Positions 18,207-27,378 of a stretch of DNA of 45,188 nucleotides are shown here, one piece after another (the stretch's first letter is position 1; each line of letters opens with the position of its first letter). This DNA comes from an uncultured Methylococcaceae bacterium (GTDB taxonomy: Bacteria > Pseudomonadota > Gammaproteobacteria > Methylococcales > Methylomonadaceae), in assembly GCA_913056195.1 (NCBI GenBank), contig CAJXMF010000001.1, positions 100,270 through 145,457 on the forward strand, in the 5' to 3' direction. A model generated the notes under the pieces. That model did not search any database. It saw only the letters and a list, made by a program, of their open reading frames with translations, and was not told where the DNA came from. The position numbers and the translations under genes are program-made.

Positions 18207-20158
18207 TCATGAATAGCTGGATTCCACGAAAAAGTCTTGTTTTTATGTTGATTGCATTAGGTTTGATTACCTTGCCGCATAGTCAACATTTACCCTTGCC
18301 TTTGTTTTTGTTTTTTGTCGTGCTGTGGACCTGGCGTTTTATCGCCATCTGGAAACCTGAGTGGTTACCCGGAAAAATAACAGTTTTTTTATTGATGCTG
18401 GCGGCTATCGGTCTGCTGTATTCGCAGCATCAGGGCGTACTCGGGCGTGCCGGTGGCACCTCGCTGTTTGTTGTCGCGCTGGGCTTGAAATTACTGGAAA
18501 TTCGCGGCACCCGGGATATTTATCTGATTGTATTTTTAGGGTTTATTGTCGCGGCCACCGAATTTCTCTACCAGCAAAACATTGTCATGGCGATCTATAT
18601 CGTGCTGGTTTGCATCTTTTTGCTGGCAACATTGATTACCATTAACGGCCTGCACGCAAAAATCAGCCCAACCTTAAAAAAAGCCGGCATCATTGTGTTA
18701 CAGGCGATGCCGATTGCCGCCATCATTTTTGTTTTATTTCCACGCATTGAAGCGCCACACTTTAAATGGCTGGACGCTGAAAAAAACCAGGTTACCGGCC
18801 TGAGCGATACGCTGGAACCGGGCGCCATCAGTGAATTGGGGCTGTCACCGGAACTGGTGTTTCGGGTCAAATTTGACGGCGATATTCCGCCACCGGACGA
18901 GCGTTACTGGCGTGGCCCGGTGTTTACCTATACCGATGGCAAACGCTGGCGCGAAAGTCCCAACCGTTTTTTTAAACGCTATATGGATACACCACGCTTT
19001 AAAGGTAAAGCCTACCATTACACGCTGTTGATGGAACCGCAGAACAAACCCTGGGTGTTTGCACTGGAAATGCCGGCCCACTTTGAGGCACCCTTGCAAC
19101 GTAACAGTTTTTACCAGTTGATAACAACAAAAGACCCGACACAGCGGGCGGAATACAAGATTACCTCCTATACCCACTTCAACACCGGGTATTTAACCAA
19201 AACCGAATTGAAAGACACCTTGCAACTGCCCGGCAAGCCCTCCGAACGCATCGTCAAACTGGTCAAACAATTAGGTGGATTTGATTTAAAGCCGGAGCAA
19301 TTTATTGCCAATCTGTTTAACTATTTCCGACAGGAAAATTTCTTCTATACCCTGATGCCCAAAAAAATGGAGAACAAGCCGATTGAAACCTTTTTATTCG
19401 AGCGGCGTTATGGTTTTTGCAGTCACTATGCCACGGCATTTGTGTATTTAATGCGCGTGGCCGATATTCCGGCTCGCGTTATCGGCGGTTACCAGGGCGG
19501 TGAGCTCAATGAAGCAGGTAATTTTTTGGAAGTCCGGCAGGCCAATGCCCATGCCTGGGCTGAAGTTTGGCTGCACGACAAAGGCTGGAGCCGTTTTGAC
19601 CCGACGACAGCTATCGCCCCCGAACGGGTAGAGCAAACGCTTGATATTGAACAGCAAATTGCAACCCGCACACTCACGATCGTTACACCGGAAGTTTTAC
19701 ACCAATCGATGGACTGGCTGAAACAGGCCAAACAGGTTCTGGGCAGCGTGGATTACAGTTGGCAACGCTGGATCATCAACTACAATCGCACCAGCCAACA
19801 AGGTATTTTCAAACACTTAGGCATTAAGGATTTAAAAACCATTATTTACTGGTTACTGGTGCTGGTGGGAACAGTCACGCTGATTCTGGCCCGTTTCATC
19901 CTGAAAAACAAGGCTCAACCGGTCGATCCGGCGGTCAAACTCTATCGCCAGTTTTGTCAAAAAATCCCCGATGTCACCCTGAATCCGGGGGAGGCGCCCT
20001 ATCGCTTTGCCGCACGTTGTCGTCAGGCACACCCCAAACAGGCCGAAACCATCGACCGGATTATCCAACTGTTTGTCAAAATCCGTTACTACCCAAACAG
20101 CCCAAAAGAAACACTGGAACAACTCAAAAAACAGGTCGATCATTTCTCCTGCACTTGA
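18203..20158 (+). CDS. Transglutaminase-like membrane protein (TgpA/DUF3488 type)
   Basis: 651 residues. About five hydrophobic helices occupy the first 180 residues. A periplasmic domain contains a transglutaminase-like core with Cys in RYGFCSHYATAFVYLMR, His in ANAHAWAEVWL and Asp in RFDPTTA. Near residue 550 there is another membrane helix (IIYWLLVLVGTVTLILARF) and a cytoplasmic tail. This matches Pseudomonas TgpA, which is needed for viability there, but the substrate is unresolved. It is the last gene of the moxR operon and overlaps a convergent small gene at its 3' end. Confidence 0.9.
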   Translation: MIMNSWIPRKSLVFMLIALGLITLPHSQHLPLPLFLFFVVLWTWRFIAIWKPEWLPGKITVFLLMLAAIGLLYSQHQGVLGRAGGTSLFVVALGLKLLEIRGTRDIYLIVFLGFIVAATEFLYQQNIVMAIYIVLVCIFLLATLITINGLHAKISPTLKKAGIIVLQAMPIAAIIFVLFPRIEAPHFKWLDAEKNQVTGLSDTLEPGAISELGLSPELVFRVKFDGDIPPPDERYWRGPVFTYTDGKRWRESPNRFFKRYMDTPRFKGKAYHYTLLMEPQNKPWVFALEMPAHFEAPLQRNSFYQLITTKDPTQRAEYKITSYTHFNTGYLTKTELKDTLQLPGKPSERIVKLVKQLGGFDLKPEQFIANLFNYFRQENFFYTLMPKKMENKPIETFLFERRYGFCSHYATAFVYLMRVADIPARVIGGYQGGELNEAGNFLEVRQANAHAWAEVWLHDKGWSRFDPTTAIAPERVEQTLDIEQQIATRTLTIVTPEVLHQSMDWLKQAKQVLGSVDYSWQRWIINYNRTSQQGIFKHLGIKDLKTIIYWLLVLVGTVTLILARFILKNKAQPVDPAVKLYRQFCQKIPDVTLNPGEAPYRFAARCRQAHPKQAETIDRIIQLFVKIRYYPNSPKETLEQLKKQVDHFSCT

Positions 20159-20421
20159 GTTTTCCCGGCTGTCTGCGGTGCAGCCACATCCTGCGATTTT
20201 TGGCCGCTGCTGATTTCCGTTGGCGTGTTTTGGGCCAATTTTTTTTGTCGTTCACCTTCGCCAAACAACACCGCAGCCCCCATAAAAAGCAATACCCCCA
20301 ACCATGCCACGCCCATACGGCTGGGTTTATCCATCCAGAACATTATCCAGCCAGGCTTTATCATGCCGACAATTAAAATCACAATAGACACAATGAATAA
20401 ATTTATTGCATAAACTACCAT
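20140..20421 (-). CDS. Small two-helix membrane protein
   Basis: 93 residues, function unknown. Two hydrophobic segments, about residues 3-22 and 38-54, are joined by KPGWIMFWMDKPSRM. The tail is hydrophilic and rich in Gln, Lys and Thr. AGGTGA lies 6 nt before the ATG, which supports it being real. It is convergent with the transglutaminase gene, overlapping it by 19 bp. Confidence 0.7.
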   Translation of the reverse strand: MVVYAINLFIVSIVILIVGMIKPGWIMFWMDKPSRMGVAWLGVLLFMGAAVLFGEGERQKKLAQNTPTEISSGQKSQDVAAPQTAGKTQVQEK

Positions 20422-20532
20422 CGAATTTCACCTGTTCCTTACATTTTATAAAATTGTCCATTATTATTACTTCACAAGGGCATTGCAACTGTTCATCGCC
20501 CTATCCATCAATTTCTTTTCAAGGGGTGTGTC

Positions 20533-21456
20533 ATGGCAGGTTTTGGCGTATTTGTAACGGCATTGTTTATCTTTGCCATTCTATTGGTTTTCATGAGTGT
20601 CAAATCAGTTCCACAAGGGATGGAATACACGGTGGAACGTTTCGGTCGCTATACGACCACCTTACGACCCGGCCTGAATATTATCGTGCCGATTATTGAT
20701 CGTATCGGTAACAAATTGAATATGATGGAACAAGTCATGGATGTGCCCTCACAGGAGGTCATTACCAAAGATAACGCCATGGTCAAAGTCGATGGTGTCG
20801 TTTTTTATCAAATTATGGATGCCGCCAAAGCCTCTTATGAAGTCAATAATCTGGAACTGGCCATCATCAACCTGGTGATGACGAATATCCGGACGGTCAT
20901 GGGGTCGATGGTTCTGGATGAATTGCTGTCCCAACGGGATTCAATCAATGCAAAATTACTGGATGTCGTTGATCATGCCACCTCACCCTGGGGTATTAAA
21001 ATTACCCGCGTTGAAATCAAGGATATTGCACCACCGCGCGACCTGGTGGATGCCATGGCACGACAAATGAAAGCGGAACGTGAAAAAAGAGCGTCAATTT
21101 TGGAAGCAGAAGGTTTGCGTCAGTCTGAAATATTACAAGCGGAAGGCGAAAAACAAGGTGCCATTCTACAGGCCGAAGGGCGTAAAGAAGCTGCCTTCCG
21201 TGATGCCGAAGCCCGCGAAAGACTGGCACAAGCCGAAGCGAAAGCGACAACAATGGTTTCTGAAGCCATTGCAAAAGGTGATATACAGTCCATCAATTAT
21301 TTTGTCGCGCAAAAATATGTGGAATCGCTGAAAGATATTGCCGGCTCGGAAAACAGCAAATTAATTCTTATGCCGCTGGAAGCCTCCAGTGTTATCGGCG
21401 CTTTAGGCGGTATCACCGAATTGACCAAAGAAGCGTTGGGCAAGAAAACATCATGA
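20533..21456 (+). CDS. qmcA: SPFH/Band 7 membrane protein QmcA (paraslipin)
   Basis: 307 residues. An N-terminal membrane helix (about residues 5-24) is followed by a Band 7 domain opening [22 protein letters not shown] long helical region of alternating Ala/Glu repeats ([22 protein letters not shown]) at about 180-250 forms the oligomerisation coil. The sequence follows E. coli QmcA almost throughout. It is overlapped by nfeD by 4 bp. SPFH/NfeD pairs build ring-like membrane microdomain scaffolds. Confidence 0.94.
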   Translation: MAGFGVFVTALFIFAILLVFMSVKSVPQGMEYTVERFGRYTTTLRPGLNIIVPIIDRIGNKLNMMEQVMDVPSQEVITKDNAMVKVDGVVFYQIMDAAKASYEVNNLELAIINLVMTNIRTVMGSMVLDELLSQRDSINAKLLDVVDHATSPWGIKITRVEIKDIAPPRDLVDAMARQMKAEREKRASILEAEGLRQSEILQAEGEKQGAILQAEGRKEAAFRDAEARERLAQAEAKATTMVSEAIAKGDIQSINYFVAQKYVESLKDIAGSENSKLILMPLEASSVIGALGGITELTKEALGKKTS

Positions 21457-21902
21457 ACGATTTTGTTATGATTTTCTGGTACTGGTGGATGCTGTCGGTG
21501 TTATTTTTGGCCATCGAATTACTCGCCAGCGGCTTTTTCTTTCTGTGGATGTCTGTTGCGGCGGCCATTACCGGCGTTATTTTGTTTCTGATTCCATCCA
21601 TCAGTCTGGAGATGCAGGTATTTATTTTTTCCATGATGTCGTTTATGTCCATTCTATTATGGCGAAAATACGGTAAACACTACGCCCATCAGGAAACCGA
21701 TCATCCTTTACTCAATCAGCGCGGTGCTCACTATATTGGCCGAACTTTTACCTTGATCGAACCGGTTGTGGATGGTCAGGGAAAAATTAAAATCGGGGAT
21801 TCGTTGTGGACAGTTTACAGCCAGCAGGATTATCCTGAAAATACACGGGTTAAAGTGATCGGTGTGGATGGTACGATTTTACTTGTGGAAAAAGCCGATT
21901 GA
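21453..21902 (+). CDS. NfeD-family membrane protein
   Basis: 149 residues. The N-terminal half has membrane helices (about residues 5-25, 30-48, 50-65). The C-terminal half is an OB-fold domain containing [23 protein letters not shown] and the closing [12 protein letters not shown]. It partners with the SPFH protein encoded upstream, with overlapping stop and start (ATGA). The combination equals the E. coli qmcA-ybbK pair. Confidence 0.92.
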   Translation: MNDFVMIFWYWWMLSVLFLAIELLASGFFFLWMSVAAAITGVILFLIPSISLEMQVFIFSMMSFMSILLWRKYGKHYAHQETDHPLLNQRGAHYIGRTFTLIEPVVDGQGKIKIGDSLWTVYSQQDYPENTRVKVIGVDGTILLVEKAD

Positions 21903-21912
21903 GCCTATACCG

Positions 21913-21945
21913 GTTAAGTTTGGTTTAACAATGATGTTTTATACT
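21913..21945 (+). promoter_or_regulatory. Candidate promoter/operator of the two-component operon
   Basis: GTTAA-N7-TTAAC (21913-21929) followed by a TATACT box (21940-21945), 31 bp before the response-regulator start. The spacing would suit autoregulation by an OmpR-type regulator. Which regulator binds is unproven. Confidence 0.35.
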
Positions 21946-21975
21946 GATAAACTGATCTAACTTAATAAAATCCTG

Positions 21976-22641
21976 ATGCGTTTACTTTTAGTTGAAGACG
22001 ACATGATTTTGGGCGACGGCCTGAAAACTGGACTGGAAATGGATGGTTATGCCGTTGATTGGGTCACCGATGGCTTAATGGCCGAAGAGGCGCTGAAATC
22101 CAATCAATATGAATTGATCGTACTCGACATCAATTTACCTAGAAAAAATGGGCTTGAAATTTTGCGACAATTGCGTAACCGCAAAGACAGTACACCCGTT
22201 TTATTACTGACTGCACGAGATACCGTCAGCGACAGGGTACTAGGACTCGACAGTGGGGCTGATGATTATGTCGTCAAACCCTTCGATTTAAATGAAATTT
22301 ATGCTCGACTGCGCGCGCTTTACCGACGTCACACCTTGACGCATGCCAAAAAACCGTTGATTGAACATAAAAATGTTAAATTAGATCCGGCCTCCCATAC
22401 GGTATTTTTTCATCATTCAAAAATTGACTTATCACAAAAAGAATTTGAAATTCTAAAATTTCTACTCACTCATATCGGTCAGGTGGCCTCGCGTGCCAGA
22501 CTTGAAGAGACCTTATATGCCTGGGATTCAGAAGTTGAAAGCAATACGGTTGAAGTCCATATTCATCATTTGCGCAAAAAACTCGACAGTAAACTGATCC
22601 GAACCATTCGTGGTGTCGGTTATATCGTTGATGAGGAATAA
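21976..22641 (+). CDS. OmpR-family response regulator (QseB/PmrA-like)
   Basis: 221 residues. The receiver domain (about 1-115) has acidic residues VEDDM, phosphoacceptor Asp51 in VLDINLPRKNG, Thr in LLLTARD and Lys in YVVKPFDL. The C-terminal winged helix (about 125-221) ends TIRGVGYIVDEE as in OmpR-type DNA-binding domains. The kinase gene follows 15 nt later. Which signal it serves cannot be told from sequence. Confidence 0.93.
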   Translation: MRLLLVEDDMILGDGLKTGLEMDGYAVDWVTDGLMAEEALKSNQYELIVLDINLPRKNGLEILRQLRNRKDSTPVLLLTARDTVSDRVLGLDSGADDYVVKPFDLNEIYARLRALYRRHTLTHAKKPLIEHKNVKLDPASHTVFFHHSKIDLSQKEFEILKFLLTHIGQVASRARLEETLYAWDSEVESNTVEVHIHHLRKKLDSKLIRTIRGVGYIVDEE

Positions 22642-22656
22642 GCGGTCAGCGCCGCC

Positions 22657-24096
22657 ATGCCTTTAATTCCTCATTCCTTAAAAAAACAACTGCTATTTTT
22701 TTTGCTGTTGGCAACCACAGTAATCTGGGGGCTAACAACCTGGTTTACTTATGTCAAAATGCAGCAGGAAACAGCGGAATTATTTGACGCTGAACTGGCT
22801 TATTCTGCCGGCGTTTTACATGCTCTGGTTGAAAGCATGCTACATGAAGGCTCTTTATCCGAACATTGGGATCCTGAACATGCCTCCAACCTGTTACATA
22901 GCCACAACATAGCGCATCGCTATGCTGGAAAAGTGTCATTTCAGCTCTGGTCTTCAGAAGACGGTCTGATTTTACGCAGTAAAAGTGCGCCTAAATTTCC
23001 CTTGTCGAACAACTACAACGGCTATAGTAAAACCACTATCGATGGTTACTTATGGCATGTTTTCAGCATCGCCAATAATAATGGTGAATATGTCATTCAT
23101 GTCGGTCAACGGGATGATATCCGAAAACACATTACTCAGGAAATCGCGCAACATCTGGCTTTTGTCCTGATCCCCGGACTGATAATTTTGGGTATGACAA
23201 TCTGGGCCATTGTCAGCCGTATTTTAAAACCCTTAACACATCTGACCGAACAACTGTCACAACGTGAGGCCGACAATCTGAAACCTTTACCCCAAAAATC
23301 TCTGCCTGAAGAAATGAAACCGGTTGTGAAACAGCTCAATCAACTGTTTGAGCAATTGGAACAAGCATTTGAAAATGAACGTAACTTTACCGCTGATGCC
23401 TCTCATGAACTGCGTACACCGTTAGCTGGATTGATGACACAAGTCCAGGTTGCGGCTAAAACGGATAATAATGACATTCGCCAACAAGCTCTCAAGCAAG
23501 CTCAGCAAGCTGTCATACGCATGACCCGAATGGTTCACCAATTACTGACCTTATCTCGCATACAATCACAAAATCAAACCGTAGAGTTTTCGGACATCGA
23601 TGCCTCTTTAGAAATTGTCCAGGTCATTGGCGAACTAGAAACTGTCGCTCACCAAAAAAATATCAGTATTGAATTTATTTCCCACGAAACATTAAAAATC
23701 CGCGGGAATGGAACTTTGTTTAGTATCCTGGTGCGAAATCTGGTTGAAAATGCGATTAAATATTGTCCACAGGGCAGTAAAATAAAAATCCAGTCGATTC
23801 GAGAAAAAAACACGCTCCACTTGAGTGTTGAAGACAACGGCCCCGGCATCCATGATGGAAACTATGAACGGTTAACACAACGTTTTTACCGCTGTGTGGA
23901 AACGGCAAACAAGGCTGAAGGCAGCGGTTTAGGCTTGTCTATTGTGCAACGCAGTGTTGCCCTGCATGAAGCTGAAATTTATTTTTCAAAATCAGCAATG
24001 GGGGGTCTGAAAGCACTGGTTATTTTTCCATTAATATTTGATAATCCCAAACACACCAAAAAGAAACTCAGCCGTTTTTTTAAAAAAAAATCATGA
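22657..24096 (+). CDS. Sensor histidine kinase
   Basis: 479 residues. Two membrane helices (about residues 12-36 and 168-190) enclose a periplasmic sensor of about 130 residues. A HAMP-like linker follows, then the HisKA motif ADASHELRTPLAGL with the phosphoaccepting His, and the ATPase boxes NLVENAIKY, DNGPGI and GSGLGLSIV. The cognate regulator is the gene just upstream. The C-terminus is unusually lysine-rich (KKKLSRFFKKKS). Confidence 0.93.
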   Translation: MPLIPHSLKKQLLFFLLLATTVIWGLTTWFTYVKMQQETAELFDAELAYSAGVLHALVESMLHEGSLSEHWDPEHASNLLHSHNIAHRYAGKVSFQLWSSEDGLILRSKSAPKFPLSNNYNGYSKTTIDGYLWHVFSIANNNGEYVIHVGQRDDIRKHITQEIAQHLAFVLIPGLIILGMTIWAIVSRILKPLTHLTEQLSQREADNLKPLPQKSLPEEMKPVVKQLNQLFEQLEQAFENERNFTADASHELRTPLAGLMTQVQVAAKTDNNDIRQQALKQAQQAVIRMTRMVHQLLTLSRIQSQNQTVEFSDIDASLEIVQVIGELETVAHQKNISIEFISHETLKIRGNGTLFSILVRNLVENAIKYCPQGSKIKIQSIREKNTLHLSVEDNGPGIHDGNYERLTQRFYRCVETANKAEGSGLGLSIVQRSVALHEAEIYFSKSAMGGLKALVIFPLIFDNPKHTKKKLSRFFKKKS

Positions 24097-24125
24097 CCCA
24101 AGCTGGCTATTGACGTTGTAAAATT

Positions 24126-24279
24126 GTAACTACTCAGCGTAAATTATTCTGTGGGCATAGGCTGTTGATTTATCAGGCTTCTGCAACAGGACGTTGCAGC
24201 AGAGCTTACAGGGACGTATTTACGCGTCCTTATAAATCAATAGCCTATGCCTTCAGCCCCAAACTCGCTGAGTAGTTAC
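24126..24279. mobile_element. IS66-type MITE, complete, with target duplication
   Basis: 154-bp palindromic element without coding capacity. Perfect 14-bp terminal inverted repeats (GTAACTACTCAGCG) continue imperfectly inward for about 35 more bases. It is flanked by the 8-bp direct repeat GTAAAATT (24118-24125 and 24280-24287). Ends beginning GTAA and 8-bp duplications are hallmarks of the IS66 family. A second copy starts at 45135 and a related transposase end starts at 43634. Confidence 0.88.
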
Positions 24280-24339
24280 GTAAAATTTATTATGGGTACA
24301 GCAGGGTTACCTTGAATGTTTCACAGACAGGATTTAAAC

Positions 24340-24477
24340 ATGAGCTTTGCAACCTTGAGTAAACTGGTTTTATTATTGATCTGGCCATTTATTTTTCTGA
24401 TCTTGCTTTATTTTTCAGATAAGGAAAAATTCAAACAACGCTGGAAACAATTTAAAATCAAAGACTGGCGCGAATAA
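24340..24477 (+). CDS. Small single-pass membrane protein (45 residues)
   Basis: A hydrophobic helix (KLVLLLIWPFIFLILLYF) follows a short start. The basic tail is KEKFKQRWKQFKIKDWRE. ACAGGA lies 9 nt upstream of the ATG. The Lys/Arg-rich tail would face the cytoplasm. I know no homologue, and the ORF may or may not be expressed. Confidence 0.5.
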   Translation: MSFATLSKLVLLLIWPFIFLILLYFSDKEKFKQRWKQFKIKDWRE

Positions 24478-24596
24478 TGGCTTGTTTGATTATTCAGCCA
24501 CAAACAAGTCGAAAACCTGGTCGTGTGGCGTATAAATTTCATGTACAGAGCGTATCAGGCTAAAATGGCAGGTTTCATAATTTATTACCTGATGCT

Positions 24597-25337
24597 ATGG
24601 AAGTCTCTTTTGAAATCGTACCGCGCAACCGGCAGGCTTTTGACCAGCAATATCAATTTGCTCAAAAAATAGCCGGACGTTTCCAATTCATCAATGTCCC
24701 CGATATCCAGCGCTTCAACATCCGCAGTTGGGAATGCAATACGTTTATTGATCCTGAGCAACACCATTTTGTCCCTCATTTTCGTGCCATCGATTTTGAT
24801 TTAAAAGAAGGTCATATTTTCCAAATTATCGAACAACATGAATTGCGTCATGTTCTCCTGGTAACCGGTGATCCACCGGACGGCCTCAACCGGGTATTTT
24901 TTAATACCAGTGTGTTGGATATGATTCGAGCTATAAAACAACGCTTTCCCAATATAAAAGTTTATGCCGGATTTGATCCACATCGAAGTGGGGTACAGGA
25001 TGAATGTTTATATATTCATAGTAAAGCCGAAGCCGGTGCCGATGGCTTTTTTTCCCAACCCTTTTATGATATCCGTATGGTAGAAATTTACCTGGAACAA
25101 ATGCAAGGGCTTGAAACCTTTATTGGCTTAAGTCCCATCACAACAGAATCATCCAAACATTATTGGGAAGTCAAAAACAAAGTCCAGTTCCCGGCAAGTT
25201 TTCGCCCCGATTATGAATGGAATATCGCATTCGCCAACCAAGCGATTCAGTTGGCAAAAGAAACCGGTAATAATATTTATTTTATGCCGATCAGAATCGA
25301 TCTCGAAAAGTACTTCGCCGGGATTGCACTGAACTGA
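24597..25337 (+). CDS. Methylenetetrahydrofolate reductase family protein (short form)
   Basis: 246 residues with the MetF barrel signatures in order: SFEIVPR, PHFRAID, LLVTGDPP, AGADGFFSQPFYD, GLSPI, and IAFANQAIQLAKETGNNIYFM. Compared with E. coli MetF it is about 50 residues shorter and its motifs diverge, for example VTGDPP in place of ALRGDLPPG. It may therefore be a paralogue rather than the housekeeping enzyme. It would reduce methylene-THF to methyl-THF, the donor for MetE. It lies between the small ORF and oriC and is followed by a strong hairpin. Confidence 0.75.
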   Translation: MEVSFEIVPRNRQAFDQQYQFAQKIAGRFQFINVPDIQRFNIRSWECNTFIDPEQHHFVPHFRAIDFDLKEGHIFQIIEQHELRHVLLVTGDPPDGLNRVFFNTSVLDMIRAIKQRFPNIKVYAGFDPHRSGVQDECLYIHSKAEAGADGFFSQPFYDIRMVEIYLEQMQGLETFIGLSPITTESSKHYWEVKNKVQFPASFRPDYEWNIAFANQAIQLAKETGNNIYFMPIRIDLEKYFAGIALN

Positions 25338-25352
25338 TTCCATCCCAGTTAG

Positions 25353-25381
25353 ACTCTTCACACAAAGTCTGTGTGAAGAGT
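25353..25381 (+). terminator. Strong hairpin after the MTHFR-family gene
   Basis: Perfect 12-bp stem (ACTCTTCACACA / TGTGTGAAGAGT) with a 5-nt loop, 15 bp after the stop. The following bases are T-rich but not a clean run. Confidence 0.65.
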
Positions 25382-25860
25382 GTTCGTCTTTAAATCTTTT
25401 CACGCCATTTTCCCATAGCTTTTCACCGTGTATGGGTGTCATTTGATTCAATTTTCCCCTTGTTGATCACGATAAACAGTCTGATAGCGAGGCTGAATGG
25501 ACAATATTGTATCCCTGAACGGGTTGCGACTAAACTACGCTAAATTTAGGACTTTATTGTGGATAACGTGTTGATGGCAGAAGTCGTCGTTTTTATCATC
25601 AACTTATCCACAGCTTTCATACGCTTTTGAAAACATTTTACAATGTTAACTAACAAATTGAATTTATTTATCTAAAACAGGTTTTCCACAACTTTGCTCA
25701 AGGCTAATAATAACTATAAGTTAAAAGATTTATTTGTTATGATTAAGCTATTGCTATGTAACTCGTAAACGGCGACATCACGCTTTCTTTGTAAATTCTG
25801 ATTATTTGTTTCTCTGTTGGCCGATGTTCATCGGCCTTTTATTTCTTCTTAATGGCAAAA
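25382..25860. other. oriC: Chromosomal replication origin region (oriC)
   Basis: AT-rich, gene-free stretch immediately upstream of dnaA. It holds DnaA boxes at 25558-25566 (minus, TGTGGATAA), 25604-25612 (plus, TTATCCACA) and 25682-25690 (TTTTCCACA, one mismatch), then a very AT-rich tract (about 25615-25760) suitable for unwinding. Further perfect boxes flank the other side of dnaA. Position beside dnaA-dnaN-recF-gyrB is the standard oriC context. Confidence 0.85.
25819..25840 (+). terminator. Hairpin plus T-run in the dnaA leader
   Basis: Perfect 7-bp stem GGCCGAT / ATCGGCC with loop GTTC and TTTT directly after, ending 21 bp before the dnaA start and oriented toward dnaA. It could be a terminator insulating dnaA or an attenuator. 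Confidence 0.55.
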
Positions 25861-25861
25861 A

Positions 25862-27196
25862 ATGAGTTCTATCTGGTCCAATTGTTTAAAAAAACTGGAA
25901 AATGAAATTCCAGGTACTGATTTCAGTACCTGGCTAAGACCGTTACAAGCGGTAGAAGAAGGCGATACGTTAAAATTACTCGCACCGAATCGTTTTATTA
26001 TTGAGCATGTTAAACAACATTTTTTACCCAAACTGGAAGATGCGGTATATGAATTTTCTAATGGCTCTTTAATCATTAAGTTTGAAATCGGCAGTAAAAA
26101 ACCCGCCGTCCAAATTCAACCCAAACCATCGTCTAATAAAACGACCGGCTCTGCACCCTCTACCGTTAAAAAAGCACCCAGCAATGTAAACCGCGCCTTT
26201 ACATTTGAAAGTTTTGTTGAAGGTAAATCCAATCAGTTGGCCAAAGCGGCGTCCATGCAGGTTTCTGAAAATATCGGCAAAGCCTATAATCCATTATTTA
26301 TTTATGGTAGTTCGGGTCTGGGGAAAACGCATTTGATGCATGCCATCGGCAATGCTGTTCTGGAAAAAAACCCATCGGCCAATGTCGTGTATCTACATTC
26401 TGAGCGGTTTGTTCAGGATATGGTCAAAGCCTTGCAACAAAACACCATAAATACATTTAAGGATTACTATCGCAATGTCGATATCCTGTTAATGGATGAT
26501 ATTCAATTTCTGGCCGGAAAAGAACGTTCCCAGGAAGAATTTTTTCATACTTTCAATAATCTGTTGGATAAAAAACATCAGGTCGTTCTGACCTGCGATA
26601 GTTATCCAAAAGAAATTGAAGGTTTGGAAGATCGCTTGAAATCGCGTTTTGGCTGGGGGCTCCCGGTTGCCATTGAGCCACCGGATCTGGAAACACGTAC
26701 CGCCATTTTGATTAAAAAAGCGCAACAACAAGGGATTGATTTACCCCAGGATGTCGCTTTCTTTATTGCTAAACGTATTCCATCCAATGTCCGCGATCTT
26801 GAAGGAGCATTAAGACGGGTCATTGCCAATCATCGTTTCACCGGTGATGAGATTACTATCGAATTCAGCAAAGAAGCGTTGCACGATTTAATTTCCCTGC
26901 AGGATAAATTGGTCACAATTGATAACATTCAAAAAACTGTGGCCGATTATTTCAAGATACGCGTGATCAACTTATCGTCAAAATCCAGAAAACAATCGAT
27001 TACCCGCCCGCGCCAAATTGCAATGGCACTGGCGCGAGAATTGACCTCGCACAGTTTCCCTGAAATTGGTGAGGCATTTGGCGGACGCGACCATACTACC
27101 GTGATGAATGCATGCAAGCGTATCAATAAACTGCGCGACAGCGATGTCAAAGTCGCTGAAGATTATCAGAACCTGTTGAGAATGTTGTCACATTAA
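25862..27196 (+). CDS. dnaA: Chromosomal replication initiator DnaA
   Basis: 444 residues. Domain I (about 1-85) opens [29 protein letters not shown] Pro/Ser/Lys-rich linker follows, then the AAA+ domain with Walker [10 protein letters not shown], Walker [13 protein letters not shown] and sensor motifs. The C-terminal DNA-binding domain carries [14 protein letters not shown], the DnaA-box recognition helix. Length and order are canonical. It starts the dnaA-dnaN-recF-gyrB run and is bracketed by DnaA boxes on both sides, consistent with autoregulation. Confidence 0.98.
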   Translation: MSSIWSNCLKKLENEIPGTDFSTWLRPLQAVEEGDTLKLLAPNRFIIEHVKQHFLPKLEDAVYEFSNGSLIIKFEIGSKKPAVQIQPKPSSNKTTGSAPSTVKKAPSNVNRAFTFESFVEGKSNQLAKAASMQVSENIGKAYNPLFIYGSSGLGKTHLMHAIGNAVLEKNPSANVVYLHSERFVQDMVKALQQNTINTFKDYYRNVDILLMDDIQFLAGKERSQEEFFHTFNNLLDKKHQVVLTCDSYPKEIEGLEDRLKSRFGWGLPVAIEPPDLETRTAILIKKAQQQGIDLPQDVAFFIAKRIPSNVRDLEGALRRVIANHRFTGDEITIEFSKEALHDLISLQDKLVTIDNIQKTVADYFKIRVINLSSKSRKQSITRPRQIAMALARELTSHSFPEIGEAFGGRDHTTVMNACKRINKLRDSDVKVAEDYQNLLRMLSH

Positions 27197-27208
27197 GCGG
27201 GTATAGAT

Positions 27209-27251
27209 TGTGGATAAGCTCGGTATAAAACACCTCTCCGATTTATCCACA
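27209..27251. promoter_or_regulatory. DnaA boxes between dnaA and dnaN
   Basis: TGTGGATAA at 27209-27217 and TTATCCACA at 27243-27251 form an inverted pair of perfect DnaA boxes in the 182-bp dnaA-dnaN spacer, followed by an AT-rich tract. A further perfect box lies inside dnaN at 27697-27705. Confidence 0.8.
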
Positions 27252-27378
27252 GCTTTATAAACAACTGAAAATCAGTTTTAGCCACATTTCACAAATTCTT
27301 TAATTAATTGATTTTTAAAGAATTTTAACGGTTTTACACAGATTTATATCTTGTTAATAGTAATAATAGAATAAAAGT

